Source of the DNA: Rebecca billardiae RCC1528
Lineage: Eukaryota > Haptophyta
Assembly: GCA_965240325.2 (NCBI GenBank)
Contig: OZ251241.1
Span: 682,001-746,000 of the forward strand
Direction: 5' to 3'
DNA length: 64,000 bases
In this document: positions 28,058 to 40,900 of the stretch, one piece after another
Position numbering within the stretch: the first letter of the stretch is position 1
Layout of the letters: the number at the start of each line of letters is the position of its first letter
Made by a program: the position numbers and the translations under genes
The notes under the pieces: generated by a model
Seen by the model: the letters and a program-made list of their open reading frames with translations, nothing else
The model's database searches: none
What the model was told of the DNA's origin: nothing

Positions 28058-28397
28058 TGACGGCGCGCGGCTCCGGCCGACGCGCCGCGCCGCGCGCCAA
28101 CCGCCGTCATGTCTCGTCATGAGCGCAGTCAGTGATGGTGTCCTATCAGCGGCGCAGCAGCTAGAATCGTCGCGATGACGACGATCGATGATGCTGATAT
28201 GATCGACTACTACGACTACGCGCGACAAGGATATGCCGAAATGAGTGCGACGAGTCAGCTATATGATTATGATGGATATATTGTATATATCATGTACACT
28301 ACACAGCATGTGCATGCATGGAGCAGTCGTCGGACTCGGATCGTCAGACGAGAGACGGGACGGCGCGTGCGCTCGGGCGGCGGGCTGGCGCAGCAGC
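28058..28397. other. Convergent 3' intergenic spacer
   Basis: About 340 bp between two converging genes (SCAI on plus, the giant membrane protein on minus). It contains ATG/GAT-rich simple sequence at 28170-28310. No gene is recognised. Confidence 0.5.
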
Positions 28398-31300
28398 TCA
28401 GCCCACGCGCCACCTGTCGGCAGTCGAGCTGGCGGCTCCGCCCGCTCCGGCGGTGGAGGCGGTCGCCTCAGACGGGCGCGCGGGCGAGCGGGCGTTCTCC
28501 ATCGACGAGGGCGCGCGCTGGAAAGGAGGGCGGCCGTCGCCCGCTGGGGCGTCGCCTCCCGCGCTGCCAGCCGCGTTCGAGCTCTCATTCGGTGTGCGGA
28601 GGGCGCCCGGCGCCGCGGCGGAGGCGGTGGTGGCCTCCTCGCCGTGCGGGCCGGGCGCGGTGCGGTCGGCGGCGGAGCCGGCGGGTGTCGTGGGCTTCGC
28701 CGGCTCGGCCGTCACCTGGTAGAGCGTGCGCTTGCGCGCCATCGCGTACCGTACGGCGGCGATCACGCACACGCAGACGAGCAGCAGGCCGGCGATGGGC
28801 ACAACGTACATCATCGCGACGAGCGCGTCCGTCATGCGCGCCGTGCGCGTGCGCTCGCGGCCGGCGGCGGCGTCGTCGTCGCCGTCGACCGTGCCGGCGG
28901 TGGTGTGGGCGTCGTCGTCGACGTCGGCGTTGTTCGAGGCGGAGGGCGAGGAGAAGCTCGACTCGATCGACTCGATCCGGATCCCCACGCCGAGCACCGC
29001 GCTGAAGTTGCCGCTCACGACCGCGTCCTCGAAGGTCTGCGCGAGCGCGCCGAGCGCGTCGATCTCCGCCGCGGAGAATTCGGCCGCGTCTCCGACGCCG
29101 GCCGTCTCGTTGGCCGCGGCCTCCTCGTCGCTGAGCAGCGCGAGGTCCTCGTCGGCGGCGGGCTTGGGCTCGGAGACCTGCAGCACCACGGCCGTCTCGT
29201 TCGCCGCGCCGTCCTGCAGCGCGCGCCGGCTCAGCCGGCCGCGCCCCGCCGCGACGTCCGCGGAGGACTGCACGCTCACAACCTTGATGCGCTCTGGTGG
29301 GATCTGCAGGAGCGTGGCCACGTTGAAGACGAGGTTGGCGCCGTCGAAGTCGGCGGCGGGGACGGAGAGGGTGAGCGAGAGCTGCACGACGGCGAGGAGG
29401 CGGAGCAGCACCACCCCGCCGCCCGTCAGCCGGTCGGGCCCGCCGCGCATCGTGAGGAAGAAGCGGCGCTGGTGCGGGTCGAACGCGTGCGTGCCGTGCG
29501 CGTCCGACTGGCGCGGGTAGCGCGGCGCGCCCGCGCCCGCAAAGCCCCACACGTCAGACGAGTCGAACGCGTCGCCGAGCTCGACGCCGTCGACCCAGAC
29601 GGAGAGCGCGAAGGGCTGCGTGAGGAAGAGCGCGAGGCGGAGCGCGCTCGACGGGTCCTCGTCGAAGAAGAAGAGCCGGTGGTGCTTGGGCGGCGAGACG
29701 AAGAAGGTGAGGTTGTAGTTGTTGTTGGGCTGCACCGCCCAGCCGCGGTCCTGCTCGGGCGTAGCCATCAGGCACGTGTCACCGTACGGGCCGCGGGAGA
29801 AGGTGCCCGCGTCGAGGGACTCGCGCCACGCCTTGAAGCGGCCGAGCGCGCGCCCCGTCTGCACCGTCAGGATCCCCGGCGCCTCCCACCACAGCCGGCG
29901 CAGCCGCAGCTGCGGGCAGCGCAGGTGGCCGTCTGCGCTCGAGCACGACTCGATCGCGTTTGCGGGAAAGCCGATCGGGAGGGCGAGCCCGCCCGCGACG
30001 CCGGTCTCGAGGAGCGAGCCGTCCTCGTCGATGACGAACATGTGCGCCAGCGCGTCGCACTCGCGGCCCGGCCCGCAGCTCGAGACGCGGTTCGTGCGCG
30101 AGCCCGCGTTGCGCTCGAGCCAGAGCCGCGTGCCCGCGCCGCCGCCCGCGCCGCCGCCGCCGTCGTCGTCGTCGTCGCCATCGTCGACGACGACCGACGA
30201 TGGCGGCGGCGGCGCGGGCGGCGGCGGCGACGGCGCGGGCGGCGGCGGCGCGTCGTCGCCCTGCAGGCGGCGGCTCGTGCCCCCGGCGGAGGCGCGGCCG
30301 GCGCGCAGCCAGCGCACGTCCGAGAAGCGCTGCGGGTGGTCCACGTCGATCGCCGTCGGGTTGTACGTGTACGCGGCGAGCCGCTTGCCGTGCGCGGCGC
30401 TGCCGGCCACGCACTCGGCGCGCGGCGCAAAGTCGCCGAGCGTCACGGCCGACCAGTGCGCCTCGGAGTAGCGCGAGCCGACGGTGCCGATGCGGTGCTC
30501 CCACGGCATCACGCACTCCTTCACCGGCGTGTTCGGCGGGAAGCACATCCCCGGCAGCTTCGAGCTCGTCTCGCACAGCTTGCCGAGTGAGTTGACCATG
30601 TGAGCGAGCACGCCCACGCGCCACACGGCCGCGCCCATCACGGAGTGGCACTGCGCGCCGACGGTCGCCGCGACGCTCGAGCCGAACTGGCCGATGGCGC
30701 GGCACTCGACGGAGGCGTCGCACGTCGAGGCGCGCGTCGCGCCGAGCACCGTCACGTTGTGGTAGTACACGCGGTGGCGCATGTCCCACGACGGGCGCAC
30801 AAAGTTGAGCGAGAGGCCGATGTGGTTGTCCGAGATTGCAATCTGCTCGAGCCGCGCGTTGGCATTCTGGTCGACGCTGAGCACGCCGACGTGGCCGTTC
30901 TTCCACGCGAGCGCGCCGCGCAGCCGCGCGCACGCGGCGCACGCCCCGCTCGCCGCGCACCCCTTGAGCATGAAGAACCCCGTGAGGCAGCCCACCGCCT
31001 CGTTGAGCGTGCCCACCGGAGCCGAGCCGGGGTCGGGCCCGCGCGCGCACTCCGCCATCAGCTCGGGCCGGAAGACAAAGCCCGAGTCAGCCGAGCCCGC
31101 GGCGACGTTGGCGGCGAGCTCGGCGACGCGCACCTCGAGGAGGAACGCGGCGAACGGGCGGACCCACGCGATCGGCTCGCTCGGGTGGCGCAGCGTCTCC
31201 ATCGCCACGTTGCCGACCACGCGGATCGCGTCGTCCGAGCAGCGGCGCGTGAGCCATACGGCGCTCGCGTACGTGCGGTGGAATACGGAGTGGCGAATTG

Positions 31301-34300
31301 AGAGCAGACCGGCGCCGTCCGCCTGGATCGCGCCGGCGAGCGAGCGCGAGAAGACGCAGCGCTCGATGCGCGAGGCGCGCGCGGGGCGGCGCGCCCCCGC
31401 CGTCGAGAGCCCGAGGTACTTGAACCACAGCGCCGGGTGCTCAAAGTCGAACTTGCCCATGCGCGCAAATTCCACGTCGGTAAGGTTGGCCGCGCCCACC
31501 CACGTGCCGTCTGCCGAGCCGCCGACGACGACCACGCCGCCGTACGCCGTGTCCTCCTCGACGTTGCGGAACTGCACGTTGGACCAGTTGCCCACGAGCG
31601 CCACCGTCGCCGCGAGCTCGAGCCGCGGGTAGTGCGCGCCGTCCGCCTCGTCGAGCACCGTGCCGGCGAAGTGGCGGTGCGCGAGCGGCGAGCTGAGGGT
31701 CAGCTCGGTCTCGTCGGCATCCGCGTCGTATGTGGGCGGCGCGACGAGGCTGAAGGTCTCGGCCTCGGTGGTCGCGGGGGGCTGCGGGTACTCGGTGGGG
31801 CCGACGGCGACGAGGGCGTGCGCGGGCCACGCCGACACGTCGCCGCGCACGCGCAGCGTCGTCGCACCCGCCGTCGCCGTCTCGCTCAGCTTGGCGTACG
31901 GCGGCGCGCGCAGCGGCTCGCCCGCCGCTGAGAGCGATCCCAGGACTCCCATCACCTTGGTCCGGAGGAAGAGGCCCTCGACCATGAGCTCGGTGTGGTC
32001 GTCCTCCTCGCCGAAGAGGGAGACCGCCGCGCTCACGTTGCGCGGGATCGGCTCCTCCGCCGTGCCGAGCACCAGCCGGCCCCACACGTGCACCGCGCGC
32101 GCCGTGATCTCCGTGTCCACCTCGCGCGACGCCTCGAGCCAGCCGGCGACTGTGAGCCGGTTGAGTGCGGGCGTGCGCACGTCGAGCAGCACGTAGTCGG
32201 CGGAGGAGAGCACCACGTTGTCGCCGTCGGCGGGCGGGCGGAACTCGATGTCCGGCGGCTCGAGCTGCAGCCGCCGCCGCCGCCGCCGCTCGCGCCACAG
32301 CGGCTCGGCGCGCTCGGCCGCGCCGTCCGCCGCGCGCGCGGCGAGCCGGCGGCCGCCCGCGGCGCGCAGCACACGGTGTGCGCGCTCCGCGAGCGCGCGC
32401 CGGCGCTCCGCGGGCGGGATGGGCGAGCACCAGCGCAGCGACGCGCCCTCGGTCATCTTCTCGCACTGCCAGATCGACGCGTCCGACCAGCGGCGCAGCC
32501 CGCGCAGCGCCGCCTCGTCCAGCGCGGGCGGGCGCGGGCAGCCGTGCACAGGGCATTCGCGCGCGTACAGCTTCTGCGAGAGAGAGCCGCGCGGCGCCGC
32601 CTCGTCGCTCAGCACGGTGGTGAGCCGGCCGGGGACCCACGGGAGCTCGGGCTGGTCGTTGAGCTCGAACTTGGTGCGCAGGCTCGTCTGGTTGAGGTAG
32701 GCGCCCGAGCACTCGCGCAGCGCCGCCGCCGAGAGGTTGCGGTACGGCTCGCACAGCTCGGGCCACAGCCGGTGCGCGAACGAGCCGAAATCATCCTCAA
32801 ACATGTCAGGCTGGCGACGCAGCCGCGGGCCGACCGTCGCGTCGAAGTGGTGGCGCCAGTCGGTGTAGTTGAGGTGGAGCGTGAGCAGCTCGGGCGTCGG
32901 GCGCACCACCGTGCCGCCGCCCGCCGCCCAGCCGTGCGCCTGCCACACGTAGTTGCGCGCCGAGTAGCGCAGCCGGATCTCCTGCCAGTCGTTGGGGTCG
33001 TCGATGCGCACGTCGTATGTGCGGTTGGCGAGCACAGGCACGCCCCAGCCCGCGAGCTTCTTCCAGTTGTACCGCACGCGGTCCTCGCCCGCGTCGGTGC
33101 GCACGACGAGCTCCTCGCCGTCGAAGTGGTGGTACGGCACAAAGTCGTCGAGCTCGAGCAGCCGCAGCCGCACCGAGCCGTCGGGCGCGCCGCACACGAT
33201 CCCGTTGGCAAAGCGGCTGTCGCCCCACGCGCACACGCCGTCGTCCCAGTGGTTGAAGCCGGCGTCCCACGTGACCCAGCCGTTGGGGAAGCCGGTGAGC
33301 GAGCCGTCGAGGTCGTGGAAGATGCCGGCAGTGCCGTCGCGCACCGCCGAGCTCGTGCGCACGTCCGAGTTGACCCACGCCGTGCGCTCGTACCGCATGG
33401 TGCAGCCGTTCTGGTAGCAGCCGTCCAGCACGGGCGTGTCAAAGTAGTTGGTGACGTGCAGCCCCGAGACGAGCCAGTACTCGTTGTCCTTGGGCGAGTG
33501 GATGCCGAGCCCGGCGTTCGCGCGGCCCGCGCTCGCGTCGAGGTTGCCCACCAGCACGAGCTCGTCGAAGAACGGCTCGGCGTGCAGCCCGTTCATGTAG
33601 TGGTTGAGGTGGACCGCGCGGCCGCACTCGAGGAAGCGGTGGTCCTCGTGCCGGATGTTGCCAGATGAGTAATAAAACATGCACGTGCCGCAGCGGAAGG
33701 CGGTGAACGTCTGGAAGTGGTTGGGCGTGGGCGGCTGGTGCGGCGGGAAGAGCCGCCAGCCAAAGCCGCACACGTGCGCCGAGTTGTTGAAGAAGGTGAA
33801 GTCCGTCTGCGCCGCGCCCGCGCCCGCCTGCACGTTGAGCTTCCATCCGCGGTGGCAGCGCGACGCGAGGTTAGAGTGGTGCCAGCCGGTGAAGCCGGGG
33901 AGCCAGAAGCCGGCGGGCGTCTTGTCGTCGCCGAGCAGCAGCGGGTGCGACACCGTCGCCACCGCGAGGTTGTGCTCGAACCGCGCGTACTTCTCCGGCC
34001 CCTCCTCGGTGAAGAAGTTGTGGCCCTTGCCCTTGTACGCGACGTTGTCGCGCACCATCGCCCAGTGCGTGCCGTGCACGACGCACACGCGCTGGAACGT
34101 GTGGTGCACCGAGTTGTTGCGGAAGTAGGCGGTGTCGAGCACGTCCACGCCCGAGCGGCTGAAGCCGAGGTGGTGCCTGCGCGCGCGCGCGCGGGGAGCG
34201 AGGGGGGGGGGGACGGGCGCGAGGGGGCGAGCGGGCTGCTGAGCGCGGGCGGCCCCGGCCGGGCGCGCTTCTGCGCGTGCGCCCGCCCGCGGCGCGCGCG

Positions 34301-37300
34301 GCGCGCGGCGCGCGCCGCGCACCAGTGGAAGTTGTACCGGCCGAGGTTGGCGGCCTGGCCCGTGCGCGTCATCTCGACGTGCTCAAAGCGCAGCACGCCG
34401 CCGTGGAACGCGCCCACGTGCGCGCCGAACTGGTACGCGTTGCCGAGCGAGAGCGAGCGCTCGTCGCCCTGCACACGCACGTTGCGCTCGAGCAGACCGA
34501 CGGCGGCGCGCAGGTCGGACGGGGCGGCGCCCTCGGCGTGCCAGTGCCAGATGCCGAGGTGCTCGTGGCGCAGGGGCTCGTCGAGCACGAGCGTGAGGCC
34601 GCCGTCCTCCACGCCCGCCACGCGGCGCAGCTCCTCCGCATGCCCACGGCTGGTGGGCGTGACGACGACGCGCGCGCCCACCGCCCAGTTGACGGGCTCG
34701 GCGAGTGAGAGCCGCGTGTCGCCGGGGTCCGCGGTGCGCACGATGCGCGTCCACGCCGCGCGGTGCGCGCCGTGCAGGTCGATCGAGCCGACCGAGCGCA
34801 CGGGGCACACGTCGCCGCCGTACGCGCCCGCGCTGCCGTGGCCCATCCCGCCGCCGCCGTGCGCGTGGCACCCGCCGTCGAAGCCGCCCAGGTTGGTCAC
34901 GGCGAGCATCTTGGAGCCGATGAACGGCAGCTCGATCGTAAACCAACGGTCGCCGTGCAGCGTGATCGTCGCGCGCTGCTCGAACGGCTCGTCCTCCGTG
35001 CCCACGCGCAGCGCGCCGCCCGCCACCCAGATGTACGTCGCGTTGAGCGCGAGGTCGCGCCGGTCGAACTCGAGCTCGCCCGAGATGAGCAGCAGGAAGA
35101 GCTTCGGCGAGTCCTCGTCCAGCAGGATCGCCTGCCCGTGCGGCACAATCACCGAGTCACCGTCGACAGGCGGCTCGGAGTGGAGCCAGGAGCGCGGGTC
35201 GCTCCAGAGGTCGATGTAGGAGAAGCGCGCGGCCACGGCGTCCGTGAGCAGCGCGTACCCCTTGCCCTGCACCCACACCGACGTGCGGGGGTCGCGGATG
35301 CCGTCCGCGCGCTCGGCGCTCACGCACGAGAGCGCGGACGCGCCGGATGCGCTCGGCTCGCATCCGTACCCGTTGAGCTGCGCGCGCAGGCCGTCGAGCG
35401 CGGCCGCGCCGGCAAGTGGCACGCCGTCCGCGCCGAGCGGCGCGAGCCGCGCGCCGCTCGCCGTGACGAGCGTGCCGCCGCGCGCGCTGCCGCTCCGAGG
35501 CGCGAGCGCGTGCAGCAGCGGCGTGCGCTCGAGCGAGTACTGCACGCTCACGCCCGACTGCGCGGCCGGCGCGGCCGCGTCCGCGCGCGCGTGGCGCACT
35601 GACTCGACGACGAGCGGGCACTGCCCGGACTCGTCCGCCGCGAGCGCGTGGCCGTCGAAGCGCGCGCCGCGCAGCAGGTCGCCGCGCGAGCGGCACGCCT
35701 GTGCGGGCAGCCGCACGCGGAAGGCGCGCGCCTCGACGGGCGGCGAGAGGACGAAGGCGTTCCATCCCTGCGCGACGGTGGCGCCCGTGTCGACCGCGTC
35801 GGCGAGGTCGGCGACGACGTGCCACGCGGCCTCCTCGTCCGCGCCCTCCGCGCGCAGCTCCGCCAAGGTCCGGTTGCGCACCTCGAGCGTCGCGCTCGCC
35901 ATCAGCGCGCGCCGGCCCGGCTCGACGGGCGGGTAGATCTTGGCGGAGGTGACGAGCGCGCGCTTGCTCGGCGGCAGCTCAAAGCCAAAGGTGCACTCGG
36001 CGTTGCGGTTGCGCCAGCGCCCGTCGCCGTCCTGCAGCGTGAGCGCGCTGTCCGCGCGCCCCGTGAACACCTGCCGCGCCCACGCGTCCTCGCTGCTGTC
36101 GTGCGGCCGGTCGGTGAAGAAGGCCGCGGCGTGCGAGGCGAGGTCCTCCGGCGGGAACGTGCCGGGCAGCGCGTCGAGCAGCGCCCGCGTCGTGTACGGA
36201 GGCGTGGCGCACGTCGCCGAGTCGCCGTGTGCGGAGAGCGGCGCGCACGGCAGGCCGCACACGGTGATCGCCAGGTCGGACGGCTCGTGGCCGAGCCCAA
36301 AGCCGCGCAGCGTGAGCTCGACGCCGCCGCCGTGGCCCGAGCCGGGCGCGCCGACCGCGACGGCGCTCTCGACCGAGCTCACGACCGCGGCCAGGCTGAG
36401 CGGCAGCGCCGAGCTCCAACCGTTCAGCGCGGCCGACCACACGCGCACCGACCACGTGCCGCCGGGCGTGTGCGCCGCCGGCCGCGCGCACTCGACGACG
36501 CTCTGGTTCCACGCGGACAGCTCGCACGCCAAGTTGTGCGCGGGCGTGGGCGCGTTGCCCAGCGCGACGACGCCGCCCGCCGCCGCCGCGCCGCCGAGCG
36601 CGCCGTCGATGGCGATGGCGAGCGAGAGCGCGCCGCCGCTGGTCTCAAAGGTCGCGCCCTCCGGCCTCTGCGAGAGCGCCAGCAGCTGCGGCGACGCGTC
36701 GGCCGCGTCGTGCGCAAACGCCGTGCCCGCGCCGCCGGGCTCCTCGAGGCTGCCCACGCGCACGGCCGTGGGCGCGCTCGGCTGCGGCAGCGAGGTGAAG
36801 ACGAGCCACTCGTAGTCGCCGCCGATCGAGCAGTCGTTGGGCGCGCACGCGGAGCACGCGCGCAGCTGGCACGCGCGCGTGTAGTTGCGGAAGGCGGCGG
36901 TGTTGCACGAGGCGTGCGCCGCGCACGAGGCGACGCACGCCTCGAGCGACGACGCGTCGCCGTTACCGCGGCTGCTGCACCCGCTCGGCCGCTGCCCCGG
37001 CCAGCGGTGGATCGGGCGGAAGTCCGGGAGCGCGTCCGTGAAGCAGACAATCTGCGAGTGTGTCTCGGTCTCGATGGCGCACGGCAGCCCGCCGACCATC
37101 GCCATCGACGCGGTGCGCGCCAGCGGGCCGCCGTCGTGCATCCCCGCGTGCGCGCCGCCCTCCTCGTCCTCCTCCTCCTCCTCGTGCCCGTGCATGCCGC
37201 CGTGGCCCATCGCCGGCCCGCCGCCAAACCCGGAGCCGTCGATGGTCACGCGCGTGCCGCCGTAGTGACTGCCGCGCGTCGGCTCGATGGCGTGCACGCG

Positions 37301-37938
37301 CAGCAGCTGGCGGAAGTAGAGCCTCGAGTGCGGCGTGCCGTCCGCGCCCTCGCCCGGCGCGGCGCCAAGCGCCCAGCCCAGCGACGGGATCAGCACGGTC
37401 ACGCGCACCGTCGACGCGGCAAACGCGCACAGCGGCACGAGCAGGCGCACGCCTGCGCTGCCGTCCGTGCGCGGCTCGGCGGCGGAGAGCGCGCACTCCG
37501 TCTGCCCGAACCACACGCGCGCGTCCGCGCCGCCCTGCGCGCCCGTCGCGCCGCTCAGCAGGATCTCGACCTCCGTGCCTTCCGCGTGCGCGCCCTCGGT
37601 CGGGCTCATCGCGTCGACGACCGGCGTGGCGGCGGTGTCGAGCGTGAAGCCGCACGCATCGGCGGACGCGCAGCGCGCGCGCACGCCGTTCAGTGTGAGC
37701 GCAAGAAGGGCTGGCGTGGGCGGCGCGAGCGCGGGCGGCGGCGGCGGCGGCGGCGCGGCGGGCGACTCGGCGGGCGGCGCGGACGGCGGCGGCGACGACG
37801 GCGGCGCGGCGGGCGGCGGCGCGTCAGCTGCGTCGGTGCCGTTGCCCGCGGCAAGCTGAAGCCCCCGGCGGCGCGGCGCGGCCGTGGGCACAGGGCTGGT
37901 GTCGTCGTCGGCGTCGTCGTCGGTGTCGTCGGCGTCGT

Positions 37939-37975
<37 letters not shown>

Positions 37976-40900
37976 GGCGGCGGCGGCGTCGTCGGCGGCG
38001 GCGTCCGCGTCGGCGTCGGCGCCGTCGGCGTCGTCTTCGGCGGGCTCGCGCTCGGCGAGCGCGCGCCGGTGCACGCGCTCCGTGCGCGCCGGCGGCGCGG
38101 CGCGCGCCTTGTGCGGCGGCGCCTTGCGCATCTGCGCCAGCGCGCGGTGCGCGCGGTGCGAGGCCGCGGCCGCGTGCCCGCGCAGCCGACCGGCTCGTAG
38201 CAGCGCGCGCGCGAAGCGGTGCTGGTCCTCGTCCTCCTCGGCGTCGTCGTGCGCGGTGGCGGCGGAGGTGTGCCGCGCGGCGGCGCGGCCGCTCGCCAGG
38301 CCGACCCCGCCGAGCGCGCTGCCCGCCGCGCCGCGGCCGCGCGGCATGCGCGGCACGCCCGCGTCGGCGTGTGCGTCCGCCGCGCCGTCGGCCGCCGCGC
38401 CGGCGCTCGCGAGCGGCACGGTTGCGTGCTCGTGCAGCAGCCGGCGGCGCGCGCCGGGCGCGCCGAGCGCGCGCAGGTCCGACGCGGCGCCGCCCACCTG
38501 GCACACCACGTGCGAGCCGTCGCCATGCCGCACCTCGCACGGCACCGTCTCCAGCCGGTGCCCAGCGCCGATCTCGAGCCAAATCTCGTGTGCCTCCGCG
38601 GCGGCGCCGTCGAGCCCGGCGCCGCGGATGGTGAGCATTGTGCCGCCCGCGCGCGAGCCGAGGGCGGGCTCGATGGAGTGCACCTCGAAGCGCGAGTCGA
38701 GCGAGGCGGCCGAGCCGTTCACCACCGCCGAGCCCACCGACGAGCGCCACACCGCCGGCGCGCCGCCCGTGTGCGCGTCTGGCGTGGGCGCGGCGCGCGG
38801 CAGCCAGCACTCGACGGCCGCGTCCAAGCGCGAGCGCACGGCGCACGGCCGCGCGCCGAAGCGCACGTGCAGCTCGTCCGGCGCGGCGGCGTCGCCGAAC
38901 CCCGAGCCGTGCAGCGTGACCATGCTCGAGACCGCCGCGGACACCGCCTCGGGCTCGACGCGGCCGACCAGCGGCGTGCTCGCAGGCTCGTGCGACCACC
39001 GCCCGCGCTCGACGCCACTCGCCGACGGCGGCTGCAACGAGCGGAGCTCGGCGGCGGCGGCGGCGGCGGGGGCGTGCGCGAGCTGGAGTGCCGTGCCATC
39101 CCACGCGGAGGCACCCGCGCCGGCGAGGAGCGCCGCGGTGGGCGGCGTGACGCAGCGCAGGCCCGCCGCGCCCGACTCGCCCACCGCCGCGCCCGCCGCG
39201 CGGCCGAGCGCGGCAGCCACCGCGCCCGCGCCGCTCAGCGGCGCGCCCCCAATCGTGAGCTGCGAGCACTCGAGTCCGAGCAGCCCGTCGCCGGTGAGCA
39301 GGACGGGGGTGCCGCCGGCGGCGGAGCCGAGGGCGGGCTCGAAGCTGTCGAGGTGCAGCTCGAGCTCCATCGTCGGCGCGGCCGCCGGCGCCGCGCGCCC
39401 GTGCCGCGCGCTCTGCAGGTGCACCGCGTGCGCGCCCGCCGCGCCGTCGCCGAGCGTGCACGTGAGCTCTTGCGATGCGGCCGCGTCGGCGGCCGCGGCC
39501 GCGTTGGCCGCGGCGAGGCCGGCGGGCGTGTCGTCGACGAGGGGCGCGCAGACGGCGGCGTCGTCGCCGAGGACCACGCTGAGCTGCGCGAGCGCCGCCT
39601 CGCGCAGCGCCTCGTCCGCCGCCTCGGCCGCGCGCATCGCGCCTTGCACACTCAGCCGCACCGTGTCGCCCGCTCCGGCGCTCACGCGGTCGACCGACTG
39701 CAGCGAGGGCGTCAGGGCAGCGTCGCGCGTGTACGTGGGGCGCGCGGCGTCGGGCGCGTCGGCGACGCAGCCGAGCACGCCGAGCGTGCTCACCACCACC
39801 GACGCCTCGCCCTCCGCCCCGCCGCCCGCCTCCGAGTCCGGCTCGGGCATCCGGAACCAGTCGGCCGGGATCCGCTCCAGCTGCGCCGCGTCCGCGTCCG
39901 CGGCCTCGAGCTGGCGCACTCGCATGGAAAGTCCGGGCGCGGCGAGTCCGGTGGTGTCGAGGGCGAGGCGCGGGGCGTGGTGCGCCGCGCGCACGCGCAC
40001 GAGCAGCTCGAACGCCTCGAACGGCCGCCACTGCCGCCACCGGTCGCTCGGCCACGCCTCGAGCTCCGCCGCGTCCGGCGCCGCCCACGACGCGCCGTCT
40101 GCGACGAGCGGCGCCGCCGAGATCGCCTCCGAGATTGCCTTCCACGCGTAGTCGCCGTCGGGCTGCCACGCGGCGCGCGGGTCGATGGGCGGGGTCCACT
40201 CGTCGCCCACGCCGAGGCGGAACGTCCCGCCCAGCGCCGCGCTCCCCGCCCGCGTGCGCGCCACCTCGGGCCCGATCTCGCCGACGTGCGCGCCGCCCGC
40301 CGGCTGCGACAGCGGCGCTGCCACATAGATGTCAGCGTGTGTCGGCTGTGCTGGGCGGAGCGCGCAGTTGAAGTCGATGGTGAAGGTGGCGCCGCCGGCG
40401 GGCGTGGGCGTGCGCGTGACGGCGAGGTCGCGGCAGCTGAGCGCGTCCACGTACACCAGCCTGCCCCGCTTCCCGTCGTACTGCAGCGCCTGCGCGCCCG
40501 CCACCGCCTCCCGCACCTCCTCCGCGCCCGCGGCCGCGCGCAGCTCGACGTCCGCAAACGCAGACGAGGGCGATGCGACGCGCAGCAGGTACGAACCTGG
40601 GTGGCTCGCGTTGGCGAGGGTGAGCGTGTGCCGCTCGCGCACGAGCGCGGCGGTGGCGCGCAGCTGCACGGCGTACAGCGCGAGCGCGGGCGCGGCGTGC
40701 GCGCTCGCCGCCGCCGCCTCCGCGCCGAGCAAGCTCCCGTCGGCGCGCGCCGCGCGGCCGAGGCCCGCGACGCGCGCGCCCAGCCGCACCCACTGGTCAG
40801 TCGAGCCGCCGCGCAGCGCGTGCACGTAGCGGAAGGCGTAGCGCGCGCCGGCGAGCAGCGGGATCGGGCGGGAGACCTGCGCGCCCGGCCCGGCGAGCTC

